Notes: generated by a model from the sequence alone, not told the origin. Counted from the first letter of the stretch, positions 7,434-16,745 are shown. The stretch is 32,264 nucleotides of DNA from DATFLS01 sp964413425 (GCA_964413425.1 CAYPST010000041.1:1-32264); one strand, 5' to 3'. Numbers and translations: made by a program.

Positions 7434-7976
7434 TAGAAATCCTTCCCCCGTTTCAGATGAAAGGGTATCTCATCACATAGCGAGCCAAGAAAGGATTGGT
7501 CTATGATACTATTCTTGCTCCCTATTAATAAAAACCGCTGTCGTTCGGAATCAGATGATCCTTTATGCGGAACAGACTCCGGAATAAGTGCCTTTCCCCT
7601 TCAGCGACCAGCAGCATTTATTATGTTGATATTGTAGATATTGTAAGTGTAAAGAAGCAGGCCGGAATTATCTATTGAAAAATCGTTGAAGCTCCATTCT
7701 ATTTGTTGCATTTCACCTTGAATCGGAGCGCTTTTAATTCTAAAAAAACAGATTCTGGCAGAGACTTCCTCGCTTTTATACAGATCTACCGGACCATGGG
7801 ATTCTGATGTCTCGATACATTGGATCCTGACGGAGAGCCTCTGTCCGGTCGAAATAGAAGAGCGAAGATCAGGACTAAGGTAGGGTGATTATTTCGCGGA
7901 TCAGACTATCGACTAAAGAAAAAGCCCCGGAAATACCCGGGGCTTTTTTTTAGCAGCAACTTTTTAATCGAATATC
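7434..7976. other. Intergenic region between the VKTA-repeat gene and the Gfo/Idh gene
   Basis: No gene is seen in these 543 bases. The right end holds the terminator of the VKTA-repeat gene (7914-7946). The remainder should carry the promoter of the Gfo/Idh gene, which reads leftwards from 7433. A perfect tandem repeat of the 9-mer GATATTGTA lies at 7628-7645. No -35/-10 pair is clear. Confidence 0.6.
7914..7946 (-). terminator. Rho-independent terminator of the VKTA-repeat gene (potentially bidirectional)
   Basis: AAAGCCCCGG (7921-7930) pairs with CCGGGGCTTT (7937-7946), a 10-base-pair stem with a 6-base loop. Read on the minus strand it lies 30 bases after the stop codon and ends in CTTTTTCTTT. 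On the plus strand it is followed by a T run to 7952, so it could stop transcription in both directions. Confidence 0.9.
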
Positions 7977-8588
7977 TTACTCAATCACCTGTGCTGTATT
8001 ATCTTCAGAGGACTGGGCCTCGGCTGTTTTCACTTCCGCATTTTCTTTATCGCACGTTTCTCCTTCCACTGCGGCAGTTTTCACACTGGCTTCACTGGCA
8101 GCACAGGTTTTGCCCTGCGTCGCGACAGCCGGCTGCACCTGCAGCTGCCCTTCGCTGGCTGTTGCTGTTTTGACACCAGCTTCTTTCTCACAGGCAGTTG
8201 CTTCTGCAGTTTTCATACTCGCCTGGCCGGCACAACTGGATTGGCCCTCAGTGACCACAGCGGGTTTCACCTGCAACTGACCTTTTGTGGCAGACGCTGT
8301 TTTCACCTCGGCTTCGCTTTCGCTGCAGGAGCTGCTCGCCTCTGCCGTCCTTATGGTTGCTCCGGTCACCGGACAGGTTTTAGTTGCGGTGGCCTCGGCG
8401 GTCCTGACAGCAGCTTTATTGGCATCACTCGCCTCTGCAGTTTTCACGGAAGCTGTCTTCGCTGCCGCCTTATCCTTATCACAAGCAAGCGCGACATCAC
8501 TGGCATTAACGATTAACATGGCTCCGAACGCAACGGCGACCACCACTACTATCGTTCCAACGAGACCAACATTCTTTATTCGGCTCAT
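7977..8588 (-). CDS. Exported Cys-containing VKTA-repeat protein, unknown function
   Basis: I do not recognise this 203-residue protein. N-terminus MSRIKNVG then a hydrophobic segment (about 8-29) is a signal peptide or anchor. The rest is low-complexity, Ala/Thr/Glu/Lys-rich, and made of eight copies of a (V/I/M)(K/R)TA(E/S/T/A)A hexamer, at residues 48, 61, 79, 95, 125, 139, 169 and 186. A longer block GQLQV(K/Q)PAV(V/A)T(E/Q)G occurs twice, starting at residues 103 and 147, 44 residues apart. Seven cysteines (36, 72, 88, 119, 133, 162, 179), none in CxxC pairs, are spread between the hexamers; one lies in a CPVTGA motif. No aromatic residue follows the signal. Ribosome binding site AGAGGGAG, 7 bases before ATG; own terminator. 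It may be an extended, Cys-bridged or metal-binding periplasmic/surface filament, but that is speculation. Confidence 0.8.
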   Translation of the reverse strand: MSRIKNVGLVGTIVVVVAVAFGAMLIVNASDVALACDKDKAAAKTASVKTAEASDANKAAVRTAEATATKTCPVTGATIRTAEASSSCSESEAEVKTASATKGQLQVKPAVVTEGQSSCAGQASMKTAEATACEKEAGVKTATASEGQLQVQPAVATQGKTCAASEASVKTAAVEGETCDKENAEVKTAEAQSSEDNTAQVIE

Positions 8589-8851
8589 GGCTGACTCCCT
8601 CTGTTTTGGTTCTTCCTACCTGTTAATATGAAATAGATGACCTTAGTACTCATTAATTATACCTGATGGAATCTGCTTAGTCAAGAGGTATTTCATGTAA
8701 TTTGAGTTAACTGGGGCAAAAATAACAGTAGCAAAAAGATATAGTCCCGACGACATACATGTAAAAGTAACGAACGATGCATGACGGTCTTGTTGAAACT
8801 GATTTCTGCAGATTATACTTCTCTTTTCTAAATGGATAGTTGTAAAAAGTT

Positions 8852-10456
8852 TTAAGGTGTTCGATTATTGGCGAGGTATAAAATATCTTTCCTTACATCC
8901 TCGCCAGCTTTGTAGATCTGCTTAACATTCACCAAATTATTATCCATCAGTGAAATATCGCCTGACATTTTGCCGTCTACTCGTAGAAAAATCTCTGTTG
9001 GGACCGTCGGCCAGCAGGAGTGGACATAGGCTCCCTGGACATCTTTAAACCAGATCAGTGACGGGGTAGACGCCAGACTCTGCGCATTCAATCCGGCAAT
9101 CTCAACGGTCTGAACATCGTCGAACATCATTGCCTGGCGATGGTCAGCATGCTCAAACCCAAGTTCGACATTATCGAATCTGATGTTCTTGACATGACGA
9201 CAATAAAAACCATATGCAGGTAACGTTCCAAACATCCTGCAGCTTGGATACGCATCTTCTCTTTCCGGAATTTCTTTGAACGCATACTCGATCCCAGCAC
9301 CTCCCTTAAAACTTAAACGAATATTCGAAAGGGTTACGTTCTCGACCGGGTAACCCGGTATACCAGTCACGTGACAGCCTACTACTCTTTGATCCTCCGG
9401 TTTAATCCAACCACCTATTCTCGTTCCCTGAATGTTGTTTATTATCACATTCCGAAGCTCACCAACAGGAGGATTTTTCTCTTTGTACGGCCTGCCTCGA
9501 TTTCCCAGGCGAATAAATATCGCACTGCCTTTGACGTTCTCCATCACAATATTGGAAATAGTAATATCTTCTGTTATTCCGCCATCAACAGTTTCAAGTG
9601 CCACCCCTGAATTCCTTGTATCATAAATGACACAATTACTCACCGTGACCTTCTGGAATCCCCCGCCCGATTCAGTGCCGAACTTGATCCCAGAAGCGTT
9701 TGCACTCACAATGCAGTTGGTGATGGTCACATTCTTGCAAGGTCGCTCAGAGGTACTTTTTAGAACTATCCCATCGTCATCGCTCCAAATCCTGCAATTA
9801 CTGATTCGCACATTACGACAGCTATTAATATCAAGTCCGTCCTCATTTCGTCCTGGCCTGCCAGGTAAATGACGTGGTGCCTCAATGTCTGGGTTGGTTC
9901 TACTGTGAACAGTAATACCGTCTATACAGACATCATCACATTTGTAATAGTGCTGCACCCACCTCGTGGCTTCCCTGAGTGTGATATCATTGACTGTAAC
10001 TCCTTGACATTCATTGAACCGAAGAGGATATACCCGGAACTCCGGGAATCCAACATACATATCACCATGTCCATCAATTGTCCCGCTCCCTGTAACTGAT
10101 ACGCTTTGTTTGCCTTCCGCAAAAATTTGCGCCCGAATCCTGTAATCAGTAGAATCCATATTCGCCAGTAGAATCGCGCCCGCATCCAAATGTATGTTCA
10201 TATTATCCTGCAACTCAATCCCCCCACTCAGATAGGTACCAGTAGGTATATAAATCGTTCCACCACCGGCCTCGTTACAGGCTGCTACGGTTGCACGAAT
10301 TGCTTTACTATCTAAAGTCTTGCCATCCCCAACTGCTCCGTAATCTCTCACGTTAAAAATGGTTCCCTCACCTTCAACAGTCCAAGCTGATGCTGGAAGG
10401 AGAAGAATAAAACAAAATGCTAAAAGACTTATCGTAACGTTGCGCTTAAAGTCCAT
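8852..10456 (-). CDS. Glycoside hydrolase family 28-like right-handed beta-helix protein (polygalacturonase-like)
   Basis: A 534-residue secreted enzyme predicted to cut galacturonan/uronan-type backbones. A Sec signal spans about 5-26 (ISLLAFCFILLLPASAW). The pectate-lyase superfamily entry motif NVRDYGAVGDGKTLDSKAI follows at 35-53, then a long beta-helix of NV.I.N repeats. GH28-like motifs: NEDGLDI at 204-210 and SDDDGIVLKS at 225-234 hold the expected catalytic Asp residues. The third motif is ASGIKFG instead of the usual GHG, and the RIK motif is not evident, so it is a divergent GH28 or a relative acting on another uronic acid polymer. ATG 10456 is chosen because AGAGGAAAG lies 6 bases upstream; an ATG 11 codons earlier lies before this site. 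It is downstream of four sulfatases, same strand. Confidence 0.85.
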   Translation of the reverse strand: MDFKRNVTISLLAFCFILLLPASAWTVEGEGTIFNVRDYGAVGDGKTLDSKAIRATVAACNEAGGGTIYIPTGTYLSGGIELQDNMNIHLDAGAILLANMDSTDYRIRAQIFAEGKQSVSVTGSGTIDGHGDMYVGFPEFRVYPLRFNECQGVTVNDITLREATRWVQHYYKCDDVCIDGITVHSRTNPDIEAPRHLPGRPGRNEDGLDINSCRNVRISNCRIWSDDDGIVLKSTSERPCKNVTITNCIVSANASGIKFGTESGGGFQKVTVSNCVIYDTRNSGVALETVDGGITEDITISNIVMENVKGSAIFIRLGNRGRPYKEKNPPVGELRNVIINNIQGTRIGGWIKPEDQRVVGCHVTGIPGYPVENVTLSNIRLSFKGGAGIEYAFKEIPEREDAYPSCRMFGTLPAYGFYCRHVKNIRFDNVELGFEHADHRQAMMFDDVQTVEIAGLNAQSLASTPSLIWFKDVQGAYVHSCWPTVPTEIFLRVDGKMSGDISLMDNNLVNVKQIYKAGEDVRKDILYLANNRTP

Positions 10457-10620
10457 AACTTGCTTTCCTCTTTCGCGATAGAGATCCAAATATAAAATGT
10501 ATTTCCTGAGTGCAAATCTAAATGCTTCATAATCCCAAACTCACATTAGATGGCAATCAGTGTGGAATTTATTATCCAAATTTTTCAGGACAATTGGACA
10601 CCCCTGAAGATATTGATATG

Positions 10621-12198
10621 CTAACTTTTCTTGCACTTAGCGGCAAGCGCACGTGCCTGTCCGGGTCCCAGACGAAATTCAAACTCACTATACAATTCAT
10701 CCTCTGTCATCCGGACCGACATATCATACAATAGCTTCTCTTGTTTCCGGAATGCAGCCAGTGTTACCTGCTCGGGATTTACAATTGAGTGAAGTATCTC
10801 CTTCAGTTCTTGTTGAATGTTCTCCGTACCCGGATCATCAATGCGATTATGAAACTCCCCGGGATCCTCCGTTAGATTAAACAGCACATCATCATACCAG
10901 GTAAAATGGATATACTTCCAATCGCCTTTTCTGACCATGAAAGAGCCGGTACAATTCCCCTCCGAGTGGTTTTCGCTGTAAGCATATCCCGGATGTTCAT
11001 TCATTCGCCCTTCCAGAAGCGGACACAACGAATGTCCCCGAAAGCCGGCCGGAATGTCGGCACCACACCACTCCAGAATGCTGGCCACCGCATCGGCATG
11101 GGTAACGGGAGTATCAATCTCCACGCCGGCGGGCAGTCCGCCGCCAGCCATGAGAAGCGGTACTCGGGTAGCTTCTTCATAGAGGTTATTATGGTAAAAC
11201 AACCCGTGCTCACCCATACACATTCCATTATCCGCCGTGAATATGACAATGGTATTGTCCAGTTGCCCGGTCTGCTCCAGGGCACTCCAGATCCGGCCAA
11301 CGTATTCGTCTAATTCAGAAATGAGCCCATAGTACCCTGCTTTCGCCTTTCGAATCCGGTCTTCCGGAATGGGCGTCGCCAGCCGCTTGAAGTGGCGTAA
11401 CCGCTGCATGACCAGTGGGAGTGCCTCCAGATGTCCGGGCGGGACGTTTGGCATATCCATATTCGAAGGGGGATACATGGTATAATACTGCTCCAGTGCC
11501 AGGAATCCTGCCCGTTCAAAGTAAGCAACATGGGGTTCGTGCAGTCCGACATTCAGGACCCAAGGTTTTTTCATCCCTGGTGCCTCAGTAGCGAGGAAAT
11601 CTATGGCCAGCTCCGTCCAGTAAGCGTCGGTATGCCGGGTCTGCCTCGGACCACCGTTGACATTCAAACGCTCCCCGATTCGATAACAGACCGGACGACG
11701 AAACAGGGCGGTGATATCCGGACTCTCGGCATGTCCATGGCTGGCTTCAAATTCCTCAAATCCGGTATCAATGCTGCCATCCAGGTCCAACTTGCCAATG
11801 GACCTGGTATAGTAACCGGCTTTCCGTAATCGGGATCCCCAGGTCGGATAGGTACCGTCCCAGGGTGTTGCATTGCAGAAGGAGTTGGAATCGGAGGGAT
11901 ACATCCCGGTCATCATGGACGCCCGGCTGGGTGCACACACCGGGGAGCCGCAGTAGGCGCTGGAAAAAATTACTCCGTTCTGCACGATGATATCGAGGTT
12001 GGGGGTCTTGACGATCGAGTGACCGGCATAGCCAGTATCTTGGTAACTCTGATTATCGGAGCTAATGAATACGATATTCGGGCGATGCGTGGAATTGTTT
12101 TGTGCTTTCATTGATCCGGAGGCGGAAAGTGAGAGTACAGCAGCTCCCGCCCCTTGCATGAGTTTTGCTCCGAACGCTCGTCTTGAAATATTGGACAT
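10621..12198 (-). CDS. Exported sulfatase (formylglycine type) with atypical metal-site motif
   Basis: A 525-residue S1 sulfatase. SRRAFGAKLMQGAGAAVLSLSA is a Tat-type signal. Catalytic Cys88 lies in CAPSRASMMTG. The N-terminal metal motif reads ISSDNQS (48-50) instead of the usual DD, so the second ligand is Asn, and the GKWHxG motif is GKLDLDG. Other blocks are normal: GLHEPHV, the second metal motif TADNGMCMGEHGL, LYEEATRVPLL, and a C-terminal VRKGDWKYIHFTWYDDVLFN segment with LTEDPGEFHN. Length is usual. AAGGA ribosome binding site 8 bases before ATG. It is third from last in the minus-strand sulfatase array, 203 bases after the broken sulfatase and 164 bases before the GH28-like gene. 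Substrate unknown; the altered motifs suggest a subfamily with its own specificity. Confidence 0.9.
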   Translation of the reverse strand: MSNISRRAFGAKLMQGAGAAVLSLSASGSMKAQNNSTHRPNIVFISSDNQSYQDTGYAGHSIVKTPNLDIIVQNGVIFSSAYCGSPVCAPSRASMMTGMYPSDSNSFCNATPWDGTYPTWGSRLRKAGYYTRSIGKLDLDGSIDTGFEEFEASHGHAESPDITALFRRPVCYRIGERLNVNGGPRQTRHTDAYWTELAIDFLATEAPGMKKPWVLNVGLHEPHVAYFERAGFLALEQYYTMYPPSNMDMPNVPPGHLEALPLVMQRLRHFKRLATPIPEDRIRKAKAGYYGLISELDEYVGRIWSALEQTGQLDNTIVIFTADNGMCMGEHGLFYHNNLYEEATRVPLLMAGGGLPAGVEIDTPVTHADAVASILEWCGADIPAGFRGHSLCPLLEGRMNEHPGYAYSENHSEGNCTGSFMVRKGDWKYIHFTWYDDVLFNLTEDPGEFHNRIDDPGTENIQQELKEILHSIVNPEQVTLAAFRKQEKLLYDMSVRMTEDELYSEFEFRLGPGQARALAAKCKKS

Positions 12199-12401
12199 CC
12201 TACTATCCTTTGTTGCTTAGCCTATCAGATGATGAATAAAAATTCAATCCTCGCATTGAAACCTGAATTCAGCAAACGAGTCTTTCCTTTCTATTTTTTC
12301 AAAAGATTCGAATAGTATGTGAGTCTTATCGGTTAGATCTTCAAATCATCAACACTTTCCTGCCAAAAGTGCATAGTCTTGGTCAGCCGGGCAATGATAT
12401 C

Positions 12402-13859
12402 CTAATATCTTCCTGAATAATAGAGATTGGTGGTTTCACCTGGGTCCTTCTGCAGATTAAACAACTGGCACTTATCCACGTTACTCAAACTGAGTTTCCA
12501 GTGATCCTGGGATATCACCGTTCGCCGGCGTTCTTCTGCCACTCGGGCAATTTCTTCTTCCGTAGTATCCAAGGTCTCCGCATCTACCGGACGGATTACC
12601 CCCTGTCCGGGATTCCATTCAATGAAGACGTTCTGCTCATTCGGTTCTGAATTAACTACGGATGCCATCAAACTGTTCCCCGGGAGATCTACTGGCGGCT
12701 CTATCCCCATCACATCTAACAACGTCGGCATTAGATCAATCTGGCTCACACGCCTGTTGTACTTCCGGGGAGTCTTCTGTAATCCGGAGATTCTGAGTAA
12801 CCACGGAATTTTCACCGCCTCTTCATACATTACGCACTTCTCTACCAGGCGGTGGGCTCCCATCATATCTCCGTGATCACTGGTGAATACTATGATGGTA
12901 TTCTGATCTACACCGATATTCTGTAACGTACGAAGTATCTCTCCAATACTGATATCAACCTGGGTCACCAATCCCCAGTATCTTGCGAGGAGCTCCCGGA
13001 GGTCCGTATCGTGCATCGGCTTTCCTTCAGAACCATATTTATCAAGGCAGTATTGCCGTAACACCCGATATCTCAGTGGATCGGTTTTCTCAAGTGGATC
13101 ATTGAAGTTCGGCGGTAAGGGGATACTGCCTGGATCGTGTTCGTCATCGAAGGGTCCGAAAAAGGGCATATGCGGTTCAAGAAAATTCACATACAGGATG
13201 AAGGGCTGCTCCTGGTGTCGGCGGAGGAAATCACACGCCTGCATCTCGAGAAATTTTGGCTTGCAATGTTCCATCGGGAGCCCTGCGGCAAAACTCCGGC
13301 TGAATTTTCCGTCCTGATCCGGATCGTAGCCCTTTTGTAAGAGGAATTCATGGTAATCCGGTCTCTCATAGCGATCGCGCCAATCCCGGTAGTAGCGATC
13401 ATAATATTCTATTGAGATCCACTCATCAAAGCCGTGCTGGGCAAAAATCTCGTCTCCCAGATGCCACTTTCCCATATAGGCCGTTGAATAATCGGGATCA
13501 TCTATTATCTCCGGCAGGCAGGGAATATCTCTACTCAACCGAATATTATTGGCCGTAACACCACTCTGATGTGGCCATAAATCGGTCATCACCGTCGAGC
13601 GGTTCGGTGAGCAAACCGGCTGTGCGACATAGGCATTTTTGAATACCACACTCTCGCTTGCCAGTTTGTTAAGATTCGGGGTGTGAATTGCCGTATTTCC
13701 ATAGGCCGCCAGCATATCCGCTCTCTGTTCATCCGTCCAGAGAAACAGCAGATTCGGTTTGGATACTGATGAGGTAAAGTCCTATAGCGGGAGCAGTGAT
13801 AACCCAATCGAACCGGAAAGCACTGTTTGGATAAATTCCCGACGATTTATTGCATTCAC
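12402..13859 (-). pseudogene. Exported sulfatase with in-frame TAG at codon 26
   Basis: Read from GTG 13859 (GGAGG 6 bases upstream) the frame gives a signal peptide NRREFIQTVLSGSIGLSLLPL, then TAG (13782-13784), then DFTSSVSKPNLLFLWTDEQ and the complete sulfatase to 12402: 485 sense codons plus the stop. The first downstream ATG (13715) would lose the signal and Asp43 of WTDEQ, a metal ligand, so it cannot make a normal enzyme. Other blocks: YMGKWHLGD, NFLEPHMPFFGPF, TSDHGDMMGAH. The formylglycine signature is also odd: CSPNRSTVMTD, with Asn for Ser and Asp for the Gly of LTG. The body frame is otherwise intact over 1,300 bases, so the stop is recent, an assembly error, or read through. It sits between two intact sulfatases of the same strand. 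Confidence 0.85.
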
Positions 13860-13926
13860 CGAATCCCTCCTTCAGCTCTCCAAGATCTGTATTTGTATAT
13901 GCATCTCCGGCCAGGTGTACCGCTTG

Positions 13927-15336
13927 CTAAGCAGGTTCGTAATCCGGATTTCTGGGAGGCATCTGGGCGTTCACCGATTCCCGCCATGCATGAAGCATCA
14001 ATCGCAGTTCATCGGCTTTATCAGGCATAGTATTCGCGAGATTGTTTTGCTCAGAGATATCCTGTTTCAGGTTGTAGAGTTCTACTTGCTGGCCCCGATC
14101 CAGTATGCTATTTTCATACCATTCTATCAGTTTGTAGTCTCCTATTCTGACTGCACCTGATGGTCCTTCCCCCGACCCGTGATAATGAGGATAATGCCAG
14201 TAGATTGCCTCCCGCTGCGGTGACCCGGATTCGGTGAGAATCGGCAATAAATCTATCCCGTCTATGTTGTCATATTGCTGAGTGATTCCCACTGCGCTGA
14301 GAAAAGTGGGGAAGAGATCGATACTGCTCATCAACTCTCCGCTCAGGGTTCCAGCCGGTATCCTTCCTGGCCAGCGGGCGATGAACGGAACCCGGATTCC
14401 TCCTTCGTAGAGATCGGCCTTTCCTCCGCGTAGTGGTTCCATGGTCGGAAACCCTTCCCGCTCGTCTAGGTTAAGCCCCCCATTATCGGAATAAAAGAAA
14501 AGGAGTGTATTATCCGCTATTCCCAGTTCCTCCAGTTTCGCCATAATTTTCCCGACACTGTGATCAAGTGTTTCAACCATGGCACCAATTACTGCTTTCT
14601 TTTCCAGGGCGGGGTTCTCCAGCTTCTGGCGATATTTTTCGATTAAGGATTCTTTCTCCATCACCGGAGTGTGAATCGTATTATGCGGCATATAAAGGAA
14701 AAATGGGCTGTCCTGATTGTCCTCCATGAATTGCAACGATTTATCTGTGATAATATGGACGTTATGGGCATCGTTTTCGGGTGTTTGCCATTCCTTCTTC
14801 ATGGAGTCAACAGGTTTATAGGTGACAAAGGAGGCATCAAAGCCCTGCTTATCCGGATTATAAGGCAGACTTTCCGGCGGGGTTTTCGCCTGACTCAGAT
14901 GCCATTTCCCGAAGGATGCCGTGGTATAACCTTCCCTTTTCAGTGCTTCCGCTATAGTGATTTCTTCCAGTGGTAAATACTTTTGCCAGTCAGGATGGAG
15001 GAGGGGACTATTCGGCGGTGGATCTCCCCCCGCAATAAAATCAGTGATATGCAGCCGGGCCGGATATTTGCCCGTCATAATACTGGCCCGGGTAGGCGAA
15101 CAGACCGGACAGGCAGCATACGCATCCGTAAACCGCATTCCCTGGGATGCCAGTTGATCGATATTCGGCGTTTCATAGAAGTCACTTCCATAGCATCCCA
15201 ACTGGTTCCATCCCAGATCATCAGCCAATATTAACACAATGTTCGGTTTGCGATCGCGGGAGGCACATTGCATTCCGGTCATTGTTATACCAATTGCTGC
15301 TCCGAAAAATGTTCGCAAGAAATTACGCCGATTCAT
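13927..15336 (-). CDS. Exported arylsulfatase-type sulfatase
   Basis: A 469-residue S1 sulfatase. MNRRNFLRTFFGAAIGITMTG is a Tat signal. Metal ligands Asp39-Asp40 (ILADDLGWNQLGCYG), catalytic Cys79 in CSPTRASIMTGKYP, FGKWHLS, PHNTIHTPV, the second metal motif YSDNGGL, and RGGKADLYEGGIRVPFIARW containing the active-site Lys and Gly-Gly. This layout is typical of the arylsulfatase A group common in marine polysaccharide degraders. Start ATG 15336 is chosen because GGAAG lies 7 bases upstream; the longer ORF start ten codons earlier (MKANEKGRHE) covers this site. 67 bases separate its stop from the next sulfatase start, so co-transcription is likely. All residues known to be needed appear present. 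Confidence 0.93.
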   Translation of the reverse strand: MNRRNFLRTFFGAAIGITMTGMQCASRDRKPNIVLILADDLGWNQLGCYGSDFYETPNIDQLASQGMRFTDAYAACPVCSPTRASIMTGKYPARLHITDFIAGGDPPPNSPLLHPDWQKYLPLEEITIAEALKREGYTTASFGKWHLSQAKTPPESLPYNPDKQGFDASFVTYKPVDSMKKEWQTPENDAHNVHIITDKSLQFMEDNQDSPFFLYMPHNTIHTPVMEKESLIEKYRQKLENPALEKKAVIGAMVETLDHSVGKIMAKLEELGIADNTLLFFYSDNGGLNLDEREGFPTMEPLRGGKADLYEGGIRVPFIARWPGRIPAGTLSGELMSSIDLFPTFLSAVGITQQYDNIDGIDLLPILTESGSPQREAIYWHYPHYHGSGEGPSGAVRIGDYKLIEWYENSILDRGQQVELYNLKQDISEQNNLANTMPDKADELRLMLHAWRESVNAQMPPRNPDYEPA

Positions 15337-15435
15337 TTCATGTCTTCCTTTCTCGTTAGCCTTCACACACTATCGAATGTTCAATTCAATTGTCATATGG
15401 ATGCTTAACTCATGGGGGGGACTTAATGACACTCC

Positions 15436-16713
15436 TCACAGCGGAAACGAATCGATCACCCGCTGCAGATTTTTGCGAACCGCAGCACTCTCCTCGGTAT
15501 CATATTTCTCAAGAATCAAGACTGACGGCGGTTCCAACGGATCCTGTGCCACATCATAGAGCTCGCCATTCAAATAGAGTTTAAACCGATGGGTTCTGAT
15601 CCATCCATTCCCTTCACTCCCCCAATAATTGAATGCCCATGCCCGCCCCCTCACATTCTGGCCTTTCACCTGGCTGGCGAAACTTCTCCCGTCAATGGTC
15701 ACGCCCCGAGGCAGCCTGGCTCCTGCAAGTTCTGCCAGGGTGGGCATAAAATCACTGAAATCAATGAGATCGTCACATACTCCCCCGGCCGGTGTGGTGC
15801 CCGGCCAGTTCACAATGAGGGGAACCCTGGTCCCGGCATCTTTCAATGATCCCTTCCCGCCCCGGACACAGGTGTCACCCACCTTGGACACGACACTGGA
15901 AGGGGTACCGTTATCACCGGTGAAGAGGATAACGGTATTTTCACGCAGTCCAAGTTCATCAAGTGTTCCGACAATCCTGCCCACCATTTCATCCGCCTTC
16001 GAGACCATCTCCGCAAAGGTTTCATAATGCTTTTTATTCGGTGCAGTTGGTGCTGGCCCATCTGAAAACCGGGGAGTATAAGGAAAATGTGTCAATACCA
16101 TTGGATAATAGACAAAAAATGGTGCCTCTTGATTTTCTCTCATAAAGTCTGTGAGAAATTCAGTAAACACCTCAGGTCCATATCTGTCCTCAACATCCTT
16201 GCGAATTTTCCCGTTCTGCCAGATCAGAGGTTGCCAATATCGCGGGCCTTCACTCCACCCCCAGCAGCAATTTGCCTGGAAACCATTCTCGGTAACGTGG
16301 TGCGGATTGTCTTTCAGTAGACCCATTTGCCACTTTCCTGCCAGCGCGGTCTTATATCCCGCTCTCTGTAGTAGGGTTCCAAAGGTAACCTCATCTGATG
16401 GCAGATACCCCCATTTGTCTGTGGTGCGAAAGCCATATCGACCGGTCATGAGTTTGACCCGGGAGGGTGAACAAACCGGAGTACTATAGCAATGGGTGAA
16501 TCGCACCCCACCTTCAGCCAGTTTATCGATATTAGGCGTGTGATATGAAGTCCCTCCATAGGCCTCCAGCACCTCCTGACCAAGGTCATCCGCCATAATC
16601 AAGACAATATTTGGCCGGTTCTTCTGAGCATACTTGCCAAACCCTATCGCTCCAAGCATCCCAAAGCCTGCAGTCGCTCCAATTATGCTCTTGAAAAATT
16701 TTCTCCGATTCAT
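15436..16713 (-). CDS. Exported sulfatase, directly downstream of an IS insertion
   Basis: A 425-residue S1 sulfatase. MNRRKFFKSIIGATAGFGMLG is a Tat signal; metal ligands Asp42-Asp43 (IMADDLGQEVLEAYGG); catalytic Cys81 in CSPSRVKLMTGRY; AGKWQMG (His of GKWH replaced by Gln); YPMVLTHFPYTP; second metal motif TGDNGTPSS; RGGKGSLKDAGTRVPLIVNWPG. ATG 16713 is preceded by GAGAGG at 6 bases. The open frame runs 57 codons further upstream, but that part reads backwards through the IS end and is not family sequence. The left IS end lies only 32 bases before this start, so the gene is cut off from any promoter or operon upstream, unless the IS supplies outward transcription. 99 bases to the next sulfatase. 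Confidence 0.92.
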   Translation of the reverse strand: MNRRKFFKSIIGATAGFGMLGAIGFGKYAQKNRPNIVLIMADDLGQEVLEAYGGTSYHTPNIDKLAEGGVRFTHCYSTPVCSPSRVKLMTGRYGFRTTDKWGYLPSDEVTFGTLLQRAGYKTALAGKWQMGLLKDNPHHVTENGFQANCCWGWSEGPRYWQPLIWQNGKIRKDVEDRYGPEVFTEFLTDFMRENQEAPFFVYYPMVLTHFPYTPRFSDGPAPTAPNKKHYETFAEMVSKADEMVGRIVGTLDELGLRENTVILFTGDNGTPSSVVSKVGDTCVRGGKGSLKDAGTRVPLIVNWPGTTPAGGVCDDLIDFSDFMPTLAELAGARLPRGVTIDGRSFASQVKGQNVRGRAWAFNYWGSEGNGWIRTHRFKLYLNGELYDVAQDPLEPPSVLILEKYDTEESAAVRKNLQRVIDSFPL

Positions 16714-16745
16714 ATAATCCTCTCTGTTAAGATATATTATCGAAA

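Noticed and set aside
13782..13784. TAG as pyrrolysine or selenocysteine codon
   Set aside because: It lies at the signal-peptide junction where no special residue is expected; selenocysteine uses TGA; no pyl genes are seen. Read-through remains possible but is not favoured.
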